A stretch of 64,000 nucleotides of DNA from UBA1189 sp045594245 (GCA_045594245.1 JAZNYG010000064.1:59906-123905), one strand, 5' to 3'. Numbered from the stretch's first letter, positions 16,300-25,086 are shown. Notes: generated by a model from the letters alone, not told the origin. Numbers and translations are program-made.

Positions 16300-17832
16300 A
16301 TGGATACCAAGCTATTATTATATATAGGATTAGGAGCTGGTATGCTTTCCGGCTGCTCCGCAAGCAAAGTCAAGAAGGGCAAGTCCGATGTGAACCGTCC
16401 CAACGTGATACTCCTCCTTGCTGATGATGTCGGTTATGGCGACCTCAGCCCTTATGGCGAGCCCACCATACACACTCCGCAGGTAGAGCGTCTGGCTGCT
16501 TCAGGCATTCGTTTCACCGATGCTCATGCCGTTGCTTCCACCAGTACCCCCTCGCGCTACTCGTTGCTTACAGGACACTATAGCTGGCGTCGCAACGATA
16601 CAGGTGTGGCTGCCGGTAATGCTGGAATGATTATCCGCCCAGAGCAGCAGACCGTGGCTGATCTCTTCAAACAGCATGGCTACATCACTGCTGCTGTCGG
16701 TAAGTGGCATCTCGGTTTGGCCGACAAGACTGGTTCTCAGGACTGGAACGGGCACATTACTCCCGGTCCCTCTGATATCGGTTTCGACTACTCCTATATT
16801 ATGGCAGCCACAGGCGACCGCGTGCCCTGTGTGTGGGTTGAGAACGAGCGGGTAGTAGGGCTCGACCCTTCTGACCCCATTGAGGTGAGCTACCGTGCCC
16901 CCTTTGAGGGGGAACCATTAGGGAAGACTCATCCCGAGTTACTGACCAAGCTACACCCTAGCCTCAACCATGGGCACGATCAGGCTATCGTCAATGGCAT
17001 CTCCCGTATTGGGTATATGAAAGGAGGTCATCGGGCACGATGGGAAGATGAAAATATTGCCGACAGCATCACCGCCCATGCCGTACGTTTCATCGAGGAG
17101 AATGCCAATCACCCATTCTTCCTTTATCTCGGTACCAATGATATCCACGTACCCCGCTATCCTCATAGTCGCTTTGCTGGCAAGAGCGGCATGGGACCTC
17201 GTGGTGATGCAATCCTCCAGTTTGATTGGACGGTCGGAGCCATCCTCGATGTTCTCGAGCGTACGGGGATAGCTGAGAATACTCTCATCATCCTCAGTAG
17301 CGACAATGGTCCTGTGGTTGATGATGGTTATGCCGACCAGGCTGTGGAGCTTCTTGGTAGTCATCGTCCTTGGGGCGACTTACGTGGTGGCAAGTACAGC
17401 AATTTTGAGGCTGGCACTCGTGTGCCGCTCATCGTCTCCTGGCCAGCTATGGTCAAGCCGGGTGTTTCCGATGCTCTCGTCTCTCACATCGACCTCTTTG
17501 CTTCTATGGCAACTCTCCTCGGTGCAACTATTGACGATGGTGCTGCTCCCGATAGCCGCGATGCCTTGCCTGCTCTGCTAGGGCGCGACGGTGAAGGACG
17601 TCCCTACATCATCGAGAAGGCTGGCTCTATATCCGTTTATGACGGTGAGTGGAAGTATATCGCCCCCTCGAATGGCTATGCCTACAATCGTCTTACCAAT
17701 ACCGAGTTGGGAAACTCCCGCCATCCCCAACTTTATAATCTCACAAATGATATTGGTGAACAGCATAACATAGCACCCGAACATCCCGACATTGTGGAAC
17801 GTCTGCAGCAATTGCTCGATTCGGTGCGTTGA
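16300..17832 (+). CDS. Sulfatase lipoprotein, serine-type (needs anaerobic formylglycine maturation)
   Basis: A 510-residue S1-family sulfatase. I start at ATG 16300, which gives a lipoprotein signal (LSGC, Cys19); a longer in-frame version from 16201 would overlap the GH2 gene by about 90 bp and lacks a signal. Metal ligands are in LLADDVGYGD (Asp42, Asp43). The active-site motif is S82-T-P-S-R, so the residue converted to formylglycine is Ser; this type is matured by an anaerobic radical-SAM enzyme (anSME), which is not encoded in the window. GKWHLG and SSDNGP are further family blocks. It removes sulfate esters from a glycan, together with the GH2 enzyme just upstream. Confidence 0.92.
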   Translation: MDTKLLLYIGLGAGMLSGCSASKVKKGKSDVNRPNVILLLADDVGYGDLSPYGEPTIHTPQVERLAASGIRFTDAHAVASTSTPSRYSLLTGHYSWRRNDTGVAAGNAGMIIRPEQQTVADLFKQHGYITAAVGKWHLGLADKTGSQDWNGHITPGPSDIGFDYSYIMAATGDRVPCVWVENERVVGLDPSDPIEVSYRAPFEGEPLGKTHPELLTKLHPSLNHGHDQAIVNGISRIGYMKGGHRARWEDENIADSITAHAVRFIEENANHPFFLYLGTNDIHVPRYPHSRFAGKSGMGPRGDAILQFDWTVGAILDVLERTGIAENTLIILSSDNGPVVDDGYADQAVELLGSHRPWGDLRGGKYSNFEAGTRVPLIVSWPAMVKPGVSDALVSHIDLFASMATLLGATIDDGAAPDSRDALPALLGRDGEGRPYIIEKAGSISVYDGEWKYIAPSNGYAYNRLTNTELGNSRHPQLYNLTNDIGEQHNIAPEHPDIVERLQQLLDSVR

Positions 17833-17926
17833 TAATCATCCACGTACAGTGGCTATCTCATACGTCACCTTGTTCGTTACATTGTTAAATGCTGTGTGAC
17901 AAGATTTTGCAGTTTAAAGTATTTTC

Positions 17927-19429
17927 TTATCCACAGTGGAAGTAGCGATGGACGAGCTTGAGCATCTCCTCCTGATTGCCGTCGATGTCGGCACGCAGGG
18001 TGCGGTCACCATAGGAGCGCAGGCGCTTGATGATGCCGTCGATCATGGCGGGGCTGAAGACGTTGTGCTCCTCGAAGACGGCACGTTGGCGCTCGAGGCA
18101 GTCGGCCGATGCCTCGCAGCTGTCGGGCAGGCAGGCCAGCGAACTGAGCTTGGCGGCATGCTCCTTCTGGTGGATGTTGACGTTCACGTAGGTGCGCTCG
18201 GCAATCTCAAGGGCATCGGCAATCTCGAACCCGTGGCGGCAGGCTACGGCGAGCCCTGCGATGAGCTGGTAGATGTCGGCCGAGCCGTCGGGCGAGCGCA
18301 TCTCGACGGTCTGCTTCTGGGTGGTATCGTAGTGGCTGGCGGCCTCCAGCGGGTTGGCAAGCTGGCACATGTCGGCCTTGGCTGCCCAGCCCAGAGGCAC
18401 GCGCACGAGCACCGATCGGTTGCGGTCGCCCCAGCATATATTGGTGGGGGCCTCCTGATGAGGCACGAGGCGGAAGTACGAGGTGGGGTTGGTGTTGCCG
18501 AAGGCGGTGATGGAGGGGGCCAACTGCATCATGCCGGCGATGGCCTTGCGGGCTGTGGATGAGAGCACGCCGCTGTCGAGCATCTGATTCTGTCCGTCCT
18601 TGACGATGCGCATGTGTATGTGGAGTCCCGAGCCTGCCTTGCCCGCCGTGATCTTGGGGGCGAAGGTGATGTCGTAGCCATGCTGGTAGGCCAGGTTGCG
18701 GATGATCCACTTGGCTATCATGAGCTGGTCGGCAGCCTCCTCTGCGGGCACGGGGAGGAACTCGATCTCGTTCTGCTCGTAGACGCGTCCGTCAATGGTG
18801 AAGTTGCCCACCTCGGAGTGGCCGTACTTGATCTGACCGCCTGCCTGGGCGATGTAGGCCATGCACTGGGTGCGGAACGCGTTGAACTTGGCATAAGGGG
18901 CCGACTCGTGGTAGCCCTTCTGGTCGGTGGCGGCAAACATGCCGCTGTCAGGGGCTACCACATAGTACTCCAGCTCGCCCATGGCCTCGAAGTCCATGCC
19001 CGTCACCTCATGGAAGGCGCGGCAGGCCTTGCGCAGCGTGTTCTCGGGAGAGCTCTCGAGTGGCATGCCGTCCTTGTTGAAGTAGGAGCACAGCATCGAG
19101 AGGGTGGGAATCTCGGCAAAGGGGTCTACGAAGGCGGTGCTGAAGCGAGGCAGCACGTAGAGGTCGCTGCTGCCTGCCTCGATGAAAGGAAACAGGCTGC
19201 TGCCGTCGACACGCTCGCCACAGGTGAGGATGGCGTCGAGGTAGGCCTCGCTGTTGATGACGAAGTTGAGCGTCTTGAGGCGGCCGTCACCGGCTGGGTA
19301 CATGAAGTTGACCATGCGGATACCGTTGTCGCGTATGTAACCCATGATGTCGGCTTTGGTGAATGCCTTGCTGGGCTTCTGCAGGTAGGCCACTAGCTTG
19401 TTGGGGTTGAGTGATAGTTGCGTGTTCAT
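17927..19429 (-). CDS. Glutamine synthetase family protein
   Basis: A 500-residue protein of the GlnA fold. Seen in order: N-terminal beta-grasp region with MVNFMYPAGDGRLKT, metal ligands in MGELEYYVV (about residue 150), KYGHSEVGN and AGKAGSGLHIHM (ATP/glutamate site), NRSVLVRVP, and VEMRSPDGSADIY. Start at ATG 19429 (MNTQLSLNPN); a longer in-frame form would extend through the promoter. A TATATTTG box on the minus strand at 19473-19466 supports this. Such proteins accompany classical glutamine synthetases in Bacteroidales and may ligate ammonia or an amine to glutamate; the specific substrate is unproven. Confidence 0.88.
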   Translation of the reverse strand: MNTQLSLNPNKLVAYLQKPSKAFTKADIMGYIRDNGIRMVNFMYPAGDGRLKTLNFVINSEAYLDAILTCGERVDGSSLFPFIEAGSSDLYVLPRFSTAFVDPFAEIPTLSMLCSYFNKDGMPLESSPENTLRKACRAFHEVTGMDFEAMGELEYYVVAPDSGMFAATDQKGYHESAPYAKFNAFRTQCMAYIAQAGGQIKYGHSEVGNFTIDGRVYEQNEIEFLPVPAEEAADQLMIAKWIIRNLAYQHGYDITFAPKITAGKAGSGLHIHMRIVKDGQNQMLDSGVLSSTARKAIAGMMQLAPSITAFGNTNPTSYFRLVPHQEAPTNICWGDRNRSVLVRVPLGWAAKADMCQLANPLEAASHYDTTQKQTVEMRSPDGSADIYQLIAGLAVACRHGFEIADALEIAERTYVNVNIHQKEHAAKLSSLACLPDSCEASADCLERQRAVFEEHNVFSPAMIDGIIKRLRSYGDRTLRADIDGNQEEMLKLVHRYFHCG

Positions 19430-19538
19430 ATTCGTTTGTATAATACATAATGTTTTTAATAGATGCAAATATAGAGGATTTATACTAAATAACACAACAT
19501 TTTTTGTAGAATGTTTTTTACTTAGTAGAAAATCCATT

Positions 19539-19585
19539 TACATGCATGCACCGCTCGCGGTACATGCATGTACCAAACTTGGTAC
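19539..19585. repeat. Two abutting palindromes
   Basis: TACATGCATGCACCGC (19539-19554) and GCGGTACATGCATGTA (19557-19572) form a 16-bp inverted repeat with one mismatch and a 2-bp centre. It overlaps a second inverted repeat, GTACCAA (19570-19576) with TTGGTAC (19579-19585). Such stacked palindromes resemble dispersed intergenic repeats of Bacteroidales rather than a terminator. Confidence 0.8.
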
Positions 19586-19641
19586 AACTGCACAAATCTT
19601 GCAACGCACCTACAAAAAAAAAAATTGTCAGGCCTACGAGA

Positions 19642-19681
19642 AAAACGCATAGCCCTTTATGAAAAATGGGCTATGCGTTTT
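19642..19681. terminator. Hairpin, possibly a bidirectional terminator
   Basis: AAAACGCATAGCCC (19642-19655) pairs perfectly with GGGCTATGCGTTTT (19668-19681). The A and T runs at its feet give a weak terminator shape on both strands. Confidence 0.55.
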
Positions 19682-19764
19682 GTAGAAAAGGCATGTACCT
19701 TTTTCTGAAATGGGACAGCCCTTTTTCAGAGAAGGCAAGTGTTTTGTACATTTGTACCTTCAAA

Positions 19765-19805
19765 TCAGAGCCGTCCGTTAGTTTTATTGGACGGCTCCGA
19801 TTTTT
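19765..19805 (+). terminator. Terminator-like hairpin with a third repeat copy
   Basis: TCAGAGCCGTCC (19765-19776) pairs with GGACGGCTCCGA (19789-19800), followed by TTTTTG. GGACGGCTCC is repeated again at 19811-19820. No + strand gene ends nearby, so its purpose is unclear. Confidence 0.5.
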
Positions 19806-19989
19806 GTAACGGACGGCTCCGTCAGATTTATTGAAAGGCTCTGATTCGCTGAATGTATGAGCAATCTTCGTGCTCTAAATCCTACGATTGGTTGACAGAA
19901 GAATGAACAAACCCCATCCGCTGGCTGCGACTATAAGTATCTCCAGATGCGATAAGCGGATTCTGTTTGTCGGGATTATTCCTACAATA

Positions 19990-20020
19990 GAAAAACGGGG
20001 GATGAATGAACATCCCCCGT
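19990..20020 (-). terminator. Terminator of the methyltransferase gene
   Basis: ACGGGGGATG (19995-20004) and CATCCCCCGT (20011-20020) form a perfect 10-bp stem; on the minus strand it is followed by a T-run. It lies 14 bp after the stop of the minus-strand methyltransferase gene. Confidence 0.85.
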
Positions 20021-20033
20021 GACGGCATAATAC

Positions 20034-20816
20034 CTATCTCCTCCGTAGAATACAGTGGTATGAGGTAGTGAAATAATCCCTTATGTAAGGTACGCCTGCT
20101 ATACCTTTCCATAATATACGAGGCTTAATCCCGAATTTTGCTTCATAATGCGGATTTATGAAATATAGCCGCTGCTTAATTACTTTATAGCCCGTCTTGT
20201 GGCATAGTTTCTCAAATCCCTGTATTGTCATTCGGGTATCTCTGATGTTCAAGAAGTCTTCTATTACGCCTCGGGATTCTCCCAACTGGCGTAGCAGCCA
20301 AACGAATAACTTGCGGGGCAGTAGGTGGATGAAGGGACAGCGCGAAACGAATTTGGTCCGAGCCACTTGCTGGTGGCCGCCAAAGGGCATCCGCCAAGCG
20401 GGGAAAGCGACATATAGCACACCATCATCGGCAATGAGTTCCTGCAAGCGGAGCATCAGCCGGTGTTTGTCGGCTATATGTTCAATGACATCGTGCATGA
20501 CTATAAGCTGATAGTGGCTATCGTCCTCATATTCGTGAATATCGCCATGGATGAATCTTCCAGACAGCCCCCTCTGCAAAAATATCTTTTTGGCCCAATC
20601 TATCGAGTTTGCATCAATATCGATACCTGTTACTCGATGCCCCATAGAGGCATAGGGGGCTATATTGCCTCCTATGCCACACCCGACCTCCAGAATATCG
20701 CACGGGGCGTTCTGGAACAAAGGTATATGTTCCTTCAGAAAAGGGATATATTGCTTGTCGCAGGATTCTTCACTCTCGCGGAAGTATCGCTCGTAATCAG
20801 TATGTCTCTCTTGCAT
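20034..20816 (-). CDS. Class I SAM-dependent methyltransferase
   Basis: A 260-residue Rossmann-fold methyltransferase. Motif I is ILEVGCGIGGNIAPY, motif II VTGIDIDANSIDWA, and motif IV LIVMHDVIEHI; this last form is typical of Methyltransf_11/UbiG-like enzymes. The C-terminal part (CPFIHLLPRKLFVWLLRQ) is basic and amphipathic, as in enzymes acting on lipid-linked or membrane substrates. Only 5 bp separate it from the upstream S74 gene, so they share a transcript. Substrate unknown; a surface glycolipid or small molecule is possible. Confidence 0.82.
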   Translation of the reverse strand: MQERHTDYERYFRESEESCDKQYIPFLKEHIPLFQNAPCDILEVGCGIGGNIAPYASMGHRVTGIDIDANSIDWAKKIFLQRGLSGRFIHGDIHEYEDDSHYQLIVMHDVIEHIADKHRLMLRLQELIADDGVLYVAFPAWRMPFGGHQQVARTKFVSRCPFIHLLPRKLFVWLLRQLGESRGVIEDFLNIRDTRMTIQGFEKLCHKTGYKVIKQRLYFINPHYEAKFGIKPRILWKGIAGVPYIRDYFTTSYHCILRRR

Positions 20817-20821
20817 TACTA

Positions 20822-22066
20822 TTATTTCGTCAATATCATACGCTTGGTATCAACCACTTTGCCATCAGCGATAAGGGCATAGAGATACATCCCTGCATTC
20901 AGACTGCCACCATCAATCGTAATACTGGCTTCTCCGCGGTTTGCGATGGGATACTCTGCTATCTGATCACCATTCATGTTATAAATATACAGATTAGCCG
21001 TTTCTACATCCTCTGATATGTCACAACGGATAAGTGTACATTCCGAAAAAGGATTAGGTTGGTTTTGATAGAGCGTTGTTACTACAGCATTTATACTTGT
21101 TACTACTTCTTCGGAAGAGCGGGAAGCAGACTTCTTTATGGGCGAACCGAAACCTCTTAAATCATCAACTTCAGCCTTCAATTCTTGGATGGAGCTGATA
21201 AGCAAAGGTATTATCTCGATATAGTTGATAGTGAGGTAACCACCACGTCCCTCCTTTACCAAATTGGGGTATATCTTTTGCAGTTCTTGTGCAATAAGAC
21301 CATAGTGCTTCTCATCCTCGTTCAATGATAGTTCACTCGTTTGGATTGTGCGAGTTGCTGATATGGTATCTGAATTCTCAGTAGATGCTGCAATCTCCGC
21401 TTCAATATCAATATAATTATATTCCACAACATTCATATCCATCAGATTGCCGAGCGGACTGTCATTCACTGTTACAGATTGGATGTTTCTTTTTACACGA
21501 GAGTCTGATAGCGTAGTTACGGCATTAGCAGTCAAGGTTCCTGTAGTATAGACATTTCCATGAAAGAATCCGGCATAACGTCCACCTGTGTTTATTCCAT
21601 TCTCTTCCGCACTTGTTGAACCATAGACACCCGCTCCATTTTGCGTTCCATTCAAAACGCCAAGTACACCATAGTTGTATCCATTACTGGCATTGCCAGC
21701 ATAGGCCATGACACCAAAGCTGCGACCTGTATTAGCGACAGTGCTACTACTGGCACGCGCATAAATGCCCGCAGAGCAAAGGCTACTGCCTATTTGCGAA
21801 GAAAAGAACTGACCGGCCACTTGATATCCACTTGATGTCGTACCAGTGCGGTTGACATATAGTCCAATGTTCTGCGTTGTGTTATTGGGAACAATATGTA
21901 CGGAGCTGTTAGTATTGCCTGTAGTATTAATGCTGAGATTTGATTTTAAGCCTACAGGGTTTTCAACTCCTATAGAAACTTTTCCATTATCATCTACAAC
22001 TAATTGCGCGTTAGCAATTCCAAAACATGATGCAACCATAAGCATCAACATAAATTTCTTTTTCAT
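20822..22066 (-). CDS. Type IX-secreted protein with intramolecular S74 chaperone domain
   Basis: A 414-residue secreted protein: signal peptide (about 1-20), a Gly/Ser/Thr-rich fibre-like region (about 25-185; repeated NTGR/YAGxA blocks), an S74 endosialidase-chaperone domain beginning LSDSRVKRNIQSV (about 195) with EKHYGLIAQELQKIYP and a coiled end IQELKAEVDDL, then a type IX sorting domain starting at YQNQPNPFSECTLI and ending RMILTK. S74 domains trimerise phage tail spikes and then cleave themselves off; here the domain precedes the sorting tail. It is likely a trimeric surface fibre. It sits in a minus-strand group with a DUF3244-like protein and a TPR/HTH regulator. Confidence 0.85.
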   Translation of the reverse strand: MKKKFMLMLMVASCFGIANAQLVVDDNGKVSIGVENPVGLKSNLSINTTGNTNSSVHIVPNNTTQNIGLYVNRTGTTSSGYQVAGQFFSSQIGSSLCSAGIYARASSSTVANTGRSFGVMAYAGNASNGYNYGVLGVLNGTQNGAGVYGSTSAEENGINTGGRYAGFFHGNVYTTGTLTANAVTTLSDSRVKRNIQSVTVNDSPLGNLMDMNVVEYNYIDIEAEIAASTENSDTISATRTIQTSELSLNEDEKHYGLIAQELQKIYPNLVKEGRGGYLTINYIEIIPLLISSIQELKAEVDDLRGFGSPIKKSASRSSEEVVTSINAVVTTLYQNQPNPFSECTLIRCDISEDVETANLYIYNMNGDQIAEYPIANRGEASITIDGGSLNAGMYLYALIADGKVVDTKRMILTK

Positions 22067-22209
22067 AATAACTTACTTTTAAGTATGTAACATACAGTTT
22101 ACGACACTTGACTGTGGTCGATACACGTCCTTTTTTATCAGTATGGTCTGAGCTATAATCATTACCGGTATAATTATTGTTTAATAGATTTATAAGGAAT
22201 GTATTCCCT

Positions 22210-22566
22210 TTAGTTTGTATGCCCTATGCCATACCACCCATCACCTACTATATATACGGTGTATGAATCGGATGAGGGAAGTTGGATTGTGGTATTCAGC
22301 GTATCGGCATGGCCTATCACAGCACCATTGGCATCGTAGATATACACATCAGCCTCGGCAGGTTCCGATGAAGCAATACGGATGGTCTTCGCTTCGGCAT
22401 CATATACCACCTCCATAAAGGGAACTTGTACTAATGAGCGATTTACTTTTGTAATAGAGCCGCCATTGCCACTTATATAGATCTCCATAAAAATTTCCGT
22501 TGTCTCTTCTGCAACGGCTGATAGTGCAAAGAATACAGCACTGAACAATAAGATAACTTTTCGCAT
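22210..22566 (-). CDS. Small secreted protein, DUF3244-like
   Basis: 118 residues with a clear signal peptide (MRKVILLFSAVFFALSAVA) and a single beta-sandwich domain: VVYDAEAKTIRIASSEPAEADVYIYD-like strands and a final SYTVYIVGDGWYGIGH. This layout matches the small DUF3244 proteins common in Bacteroides. I use ATG 22566; the longer frame to 22626 adds residues without signal character. It lies between the S74 gene and the TPR/HTH gene, suggesting regulated export together. Function unknown. Confidence 0.7.
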   Translation of the reverse strand: MRKVILLFSAVFFALSAVAEETTEIFMEIYISGNGGSITKVNRSLVQVPFMEVVYDAEAKTIRIASSEPAEADVYIYDANGAVIGHADTLNTTIQLPSSDSYTVYIVGDGWYGIGHTN

Positions 22567-22714
22567 AATAATTTGTTTTTGGTTATTGACTGCGGCAAAG
22601 TTAAGCAAAGTGAAGTTTTCGTACAATACAAAAAGTTTGACGGAGGTTATTTTTATAACATTGAATATCAGTTATTTATAATGGGTAGGGTAAATTTTGG
22701 AAATCAAAAGTTTG

Positions 22715-22738
22715 ACACCCCCTTGCGGAAGGGGGTGT
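22715..22738 (-). terminator. Terminator of the TPR/HTH gene
   Basis: ACACCCCCTT (22715-22724) and AAGGGGGTGT (22729-22738) form a perfect stem; on the minus strand CAAACTTTTG follows. It lies about 40 bp beyond the end of the TPR/HTH gene. Confidence 0.65.
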
Positions 22739-22779
22739 GTCAGGGGGAATGTAAAACTGTTCGTGTGAGGAACTGACTC

Positions 22780-24444
22780 CTAATGCTTCTTCATCAGTTT
22801 ACGAACATATATGCCAAGGTTTGTCTCGTGCTCGTCGATGCCCAGCTTCTTGCGTATGTCGCTGCTGATGTGATAGTGTCTCTTCAGTTGGATATAGTCG
22901 CCAATCTCTTTTCCGCGCAGACCGATGGCATAGAGGCAGAGGTAGTCCAGTTCCGAATCGGTGAGGCCATGCTCCTCCAGATACCTCATAAACTTGGGGT
23001 GCGATGCCTTGAAGGCCAGTCGGGTGGAGGTCATAAAGGCGTGCTTGTCTTCCGTAATCTTCTCTTCCCATGCGCTGTAGGGCTGGGCGTATGCATCGTT
23101 GGAAGAAATCTTTGCTGCCAATAGTCCGTTGAGTATGGCCAATCGGGCCTTGATGGCCTCGGTTACAGGTGCTGACAGCTCCTCCTGTTCGGCAAGCAGG
23201 GCCTTCAGATTTTCGCTCTCGGCCTCCAGTTGCGAGTTTCTCATGCTGAGGTTCTCCTGTTCGAGACGCAAGTTGGCATTCTCCTGCTCTATGATGATGC
23301 GTCGGGTGCGCCCTATGCGGTAGCGATAGTAGATGACACCTATAACACACAGTAGCGCGAGGGCGCAGCTGATGCTGTACCATATCAGTTTGTTTCGCTT
23401 CTGAATCTTGAGTAGCGATGCCATCTCCATGTCGTGTCTCTCTTGGGCAAACAGCAGGTCTTGCGAGAATAGGGCTTGATGAGTCCTCTCTAACGTAGTG
23501 GAATACAAAATGTAGCTCTCTAAGGCCTCCTTGTGCATGTTGTTTGCTTTGAGGACTTTAGTCTTAGTGGCGAAGTATTTCAAGGGATTGGCATCAATGG
23601 CTTCAGCATGCACCGATTCCAATACTTGGATCGCTTTGGCCGATTCGCCTATCTGTGAATATCCGTACGCAATGTTTAGTTTGGACTCATTGGATAACAG
23701 GCTGTCGGCGTAGCAAAGGTCGGCAACCCTCTTTATATCTTCCTCGGAGCCAAAGGCAATGGTATAGGATATGACAAAAGGAATCATCAGTCTGCCATAG
23801 TCGGGATGAGCCTTGATGTTGCTTTGGCAACATGCCAGAAGGCTGTCGGCCAGCTGCTTTTCCTTGTTGATAATGCTGCCGTCCAGAGCATTGATAAGAC
23901 TGGTCGTATGGTAGTAGGAGCGGCCGATAGCTTGGTACAGCTTGGCAGCCAGTAGGTTGTTCTCGATGAATTCGTCTATCTTATAAGAGGTATAGAGATA
24001 GCTGCCTTGTGCCACAAGGAGATTGGCGAAGGTGAGCGTGTCTGTAATCTCGCCCTCTAGCTCTCGTGCCTTGATGAAGGTCTTCATGGCCAGGTCATTC
24101 TCGCCTTGGTTCTGATAAATGCGCCCCTCGTAGTAGTAGGTACGCAGCTTGTCCGTAGCCGTGCCGTGACCCTGGTAATAGTCGATGGCGGGTTGCAGAA
24201 TGTCAAAGTCCGTCTTGTCCACATAGTTCTTATCCAAAGCCATTGACAGCAGCAGGGCATACTTCGCTTTCTCCTCCATTCCAGACAACTCATCCTTGTC
24301 CATTCCTTGCAGAATGGTTAACGCACTGTCTGGCCTCTCCTCAATATATGACTCTACCTGCGCCAACGTTTCCCAATGCTTGGAATGCTGGCTGCAAGAA
24401 ACCAGACTGAGTGCAAGAATGATGATTGTTATATATTGCCTCAT
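22780..24444 (-). CDS. Membrane-anchored TPR regulator with C-terminal HTH
   Basis: A 554-residue protein. N-terminal lipoprotein-like signal (LALSLVSC), TPR-type helices (about 30-330; LRTYYYEGRIYQNQGENDLAMKTF), one membrane segment (about 355-375, WYSISCALALLCVIGVIYY), a coiled coil rich in Glu (about 380-430) and a C-terminal HTH-like domain (LTDSELDYLCLYAIGLRGKEIGDYI...ISSDIRKKLGI). Bacteroidota have many such TPR-TM-HTH proteins that sense envelope signals and control adjacent genes. It is divergent from nothing but lies upstream of the DUF3244-like and S74 genes, which it may control. If the Cys is lipidated, an internal TM would be unusual; a plain signal anchor is also possible. Confidence 0.78.
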   Translation of the reverse strand: MRQYITIIILALSLVSCSQHSKHWETLAQVESYIEERPDSALTILQGMDKDELSGMEEKAKYALLLSMALDKNYVDKTDFDILQPAIDYYQGHGTATDKLRTYYYEGRIYQNQGENDLAMKTFIKARELEGEITDTLTFANLLVAQGSYLYTSYKIDEFIENNLLAAKLYQAIGRSYYHTTSLINALDGSIINKEKQLADSLLACCQSNIKAHPDYGRLMIPFVISYTIAFGSEEDIKRVADLCYADSLLSNESKLNIAYGYSQIGESAKAIQVLESVHAEAIDANPLKYFATKTKVLKANNMHKEALESYILYSTTLERTHQALFSQDLLFAQERHDMEMASLLKIQKRNKLIWYSISCALALLCVIGVIYYRYRIGRTRRIIIEQENANLRLEQENLSMRNSQLEAESENLKALLAEQEELSAPVTEAIKARLAILNGLLAAKISSNDAYAQPYSAWEEKITEDKHAFMTSTRLAFKASHPKFMRYLEEHGLTDSELDYLCLYAIGLRGKEIGDYIQLKRHYHISSDIRKKLGIDEHETNLGIYVRKLMKKH

Positions 24445-24450
24445 TAAAAA

Positions 24451-24576
24451 AATCTTTTCGTATCTTTATTATAGCACAAAGATACGAAAACGAGCGAGAA
24501 ATATCAAGCTTGCTTGGATATTTGTCAGTGCGAGTGAAAATATGTTCGAGGTTTACATCAAAGATACGAAAAGATT
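24451..24576. repeat. 17-bp inverted repeat plus a third half-copy upstream of the TPR regulator
   Basis: AATCTTTTCGTATCTTT (24451-24467) is the exact inverse of AAAGATACGAAAAGATT (24560-24576). A partial copy, AAAGATACGAAAA, begins at 24478. They lie in the promoter region of the TPR/HTH gene and could be operator sites, or mutually pairing arms of a leader. Confidence 0.7.
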
Positions 24577-24627
24577 CTTGTAATTATGAATTATGAAATA
24601 TGAATTATGAGTAAAGTGTACTGGGGA

Positions 24628-25086
24628 TTACAATCCTTCCCGTTTCTTGAGATTATTGAGCAGTATATAGTTGCCTATTGTAGCATCGAAGGAGTATTTG
24701 CCTGGCCCCGTGATGTAGAGTCCGATGAAGACGATGAGGTAGATGAAGGAGAGTTCCTTGACGGCAAAGGCATCGCCTCCGTGGACGACGAAGAAGGCTA
24801 CACACATGGTGATGATCATGGGGATGAGGACGATGCGCTGCAGCAAACCGAAGATGAGGGCAAAGGAGCATACGACCTCGGCAAAGACGGTGAGCCAGAA
24901 GGAGAGGAAACTGCCTACGCCGATGGGGTCGGGGTAGAATGCTGCCATAGTGGAGTGGCTCATGAGCTTGTCGTAGCCGTGGCTGAGGAAGAGCAGGCCG
25001 AAGAAGATGCGGGCGACGAGCAGTACGGTGGAGTAGACGGGACTTTCGTCTTCGTAAGAGGGAAAGAGGAATGTTTTGAGTGACAT
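24628..25086 (-). CDS. DoxX family membrane protein
   Basis: 152 residues with four hydrophobic segments: LLVARIFFGLLFLSHGYDKL (about 23-43), FWLTVFAEVVCSFALIFGLL, IVLIPMIITMCVAFFVV and FIYLIVFIGLYITGPG. The HGYDKL after TM1 and the tail GPGKYSFDA are typical of DoxX/SURF4-like proteins. Role in redox or membrane stress is known for some relatives; not specific here. Strong GC-skew produces a long acidic antisense frame which is an artefact. Confidence 0.85.
   Translation of the reverse strand: MSLKTFLFPSYEDESPVYSTVLLVARIFFGLLFLSHGYDKLMSHSTMAAFYPDPIGVGSFLSFWLTVFAEVVCSFALIFGLLQRIVLIPMIITMCVAFFVVHGGDAFAVKELSFIYLIVFIGLYITGPGKYSFDATIGNYILLNNLKKREGL

Larger units (their letters stand above)
19430..20033. 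other. Hairpin-rich spacer of about 600 bp
   Basis: No credible gene. From left to right it holds the glutamine synthetase promoter, a nested TACATGCATG palindrome, a GTACCAA/TTGGTAC palindrome, an A-run, a 14-bp hairpin, a three-fold GGACGGCTCC repeat with hairpin and T-run, and the terminator of the methyltransferase gene. The separate elements are listed below. Confidence 0.7.

Noticed and set aside
18614..19396. 260-codon + strand frame
   Set aside because: Antisense of the glutamine synthetase-family gene, which has all family motifs.
24607..25083. Very acidic 158-codon + strand frame
   Set aside because: Antisense of DoxX; the Asp/Glu/Gly richness comes from the complement of Phe/Leu/Ile codons.
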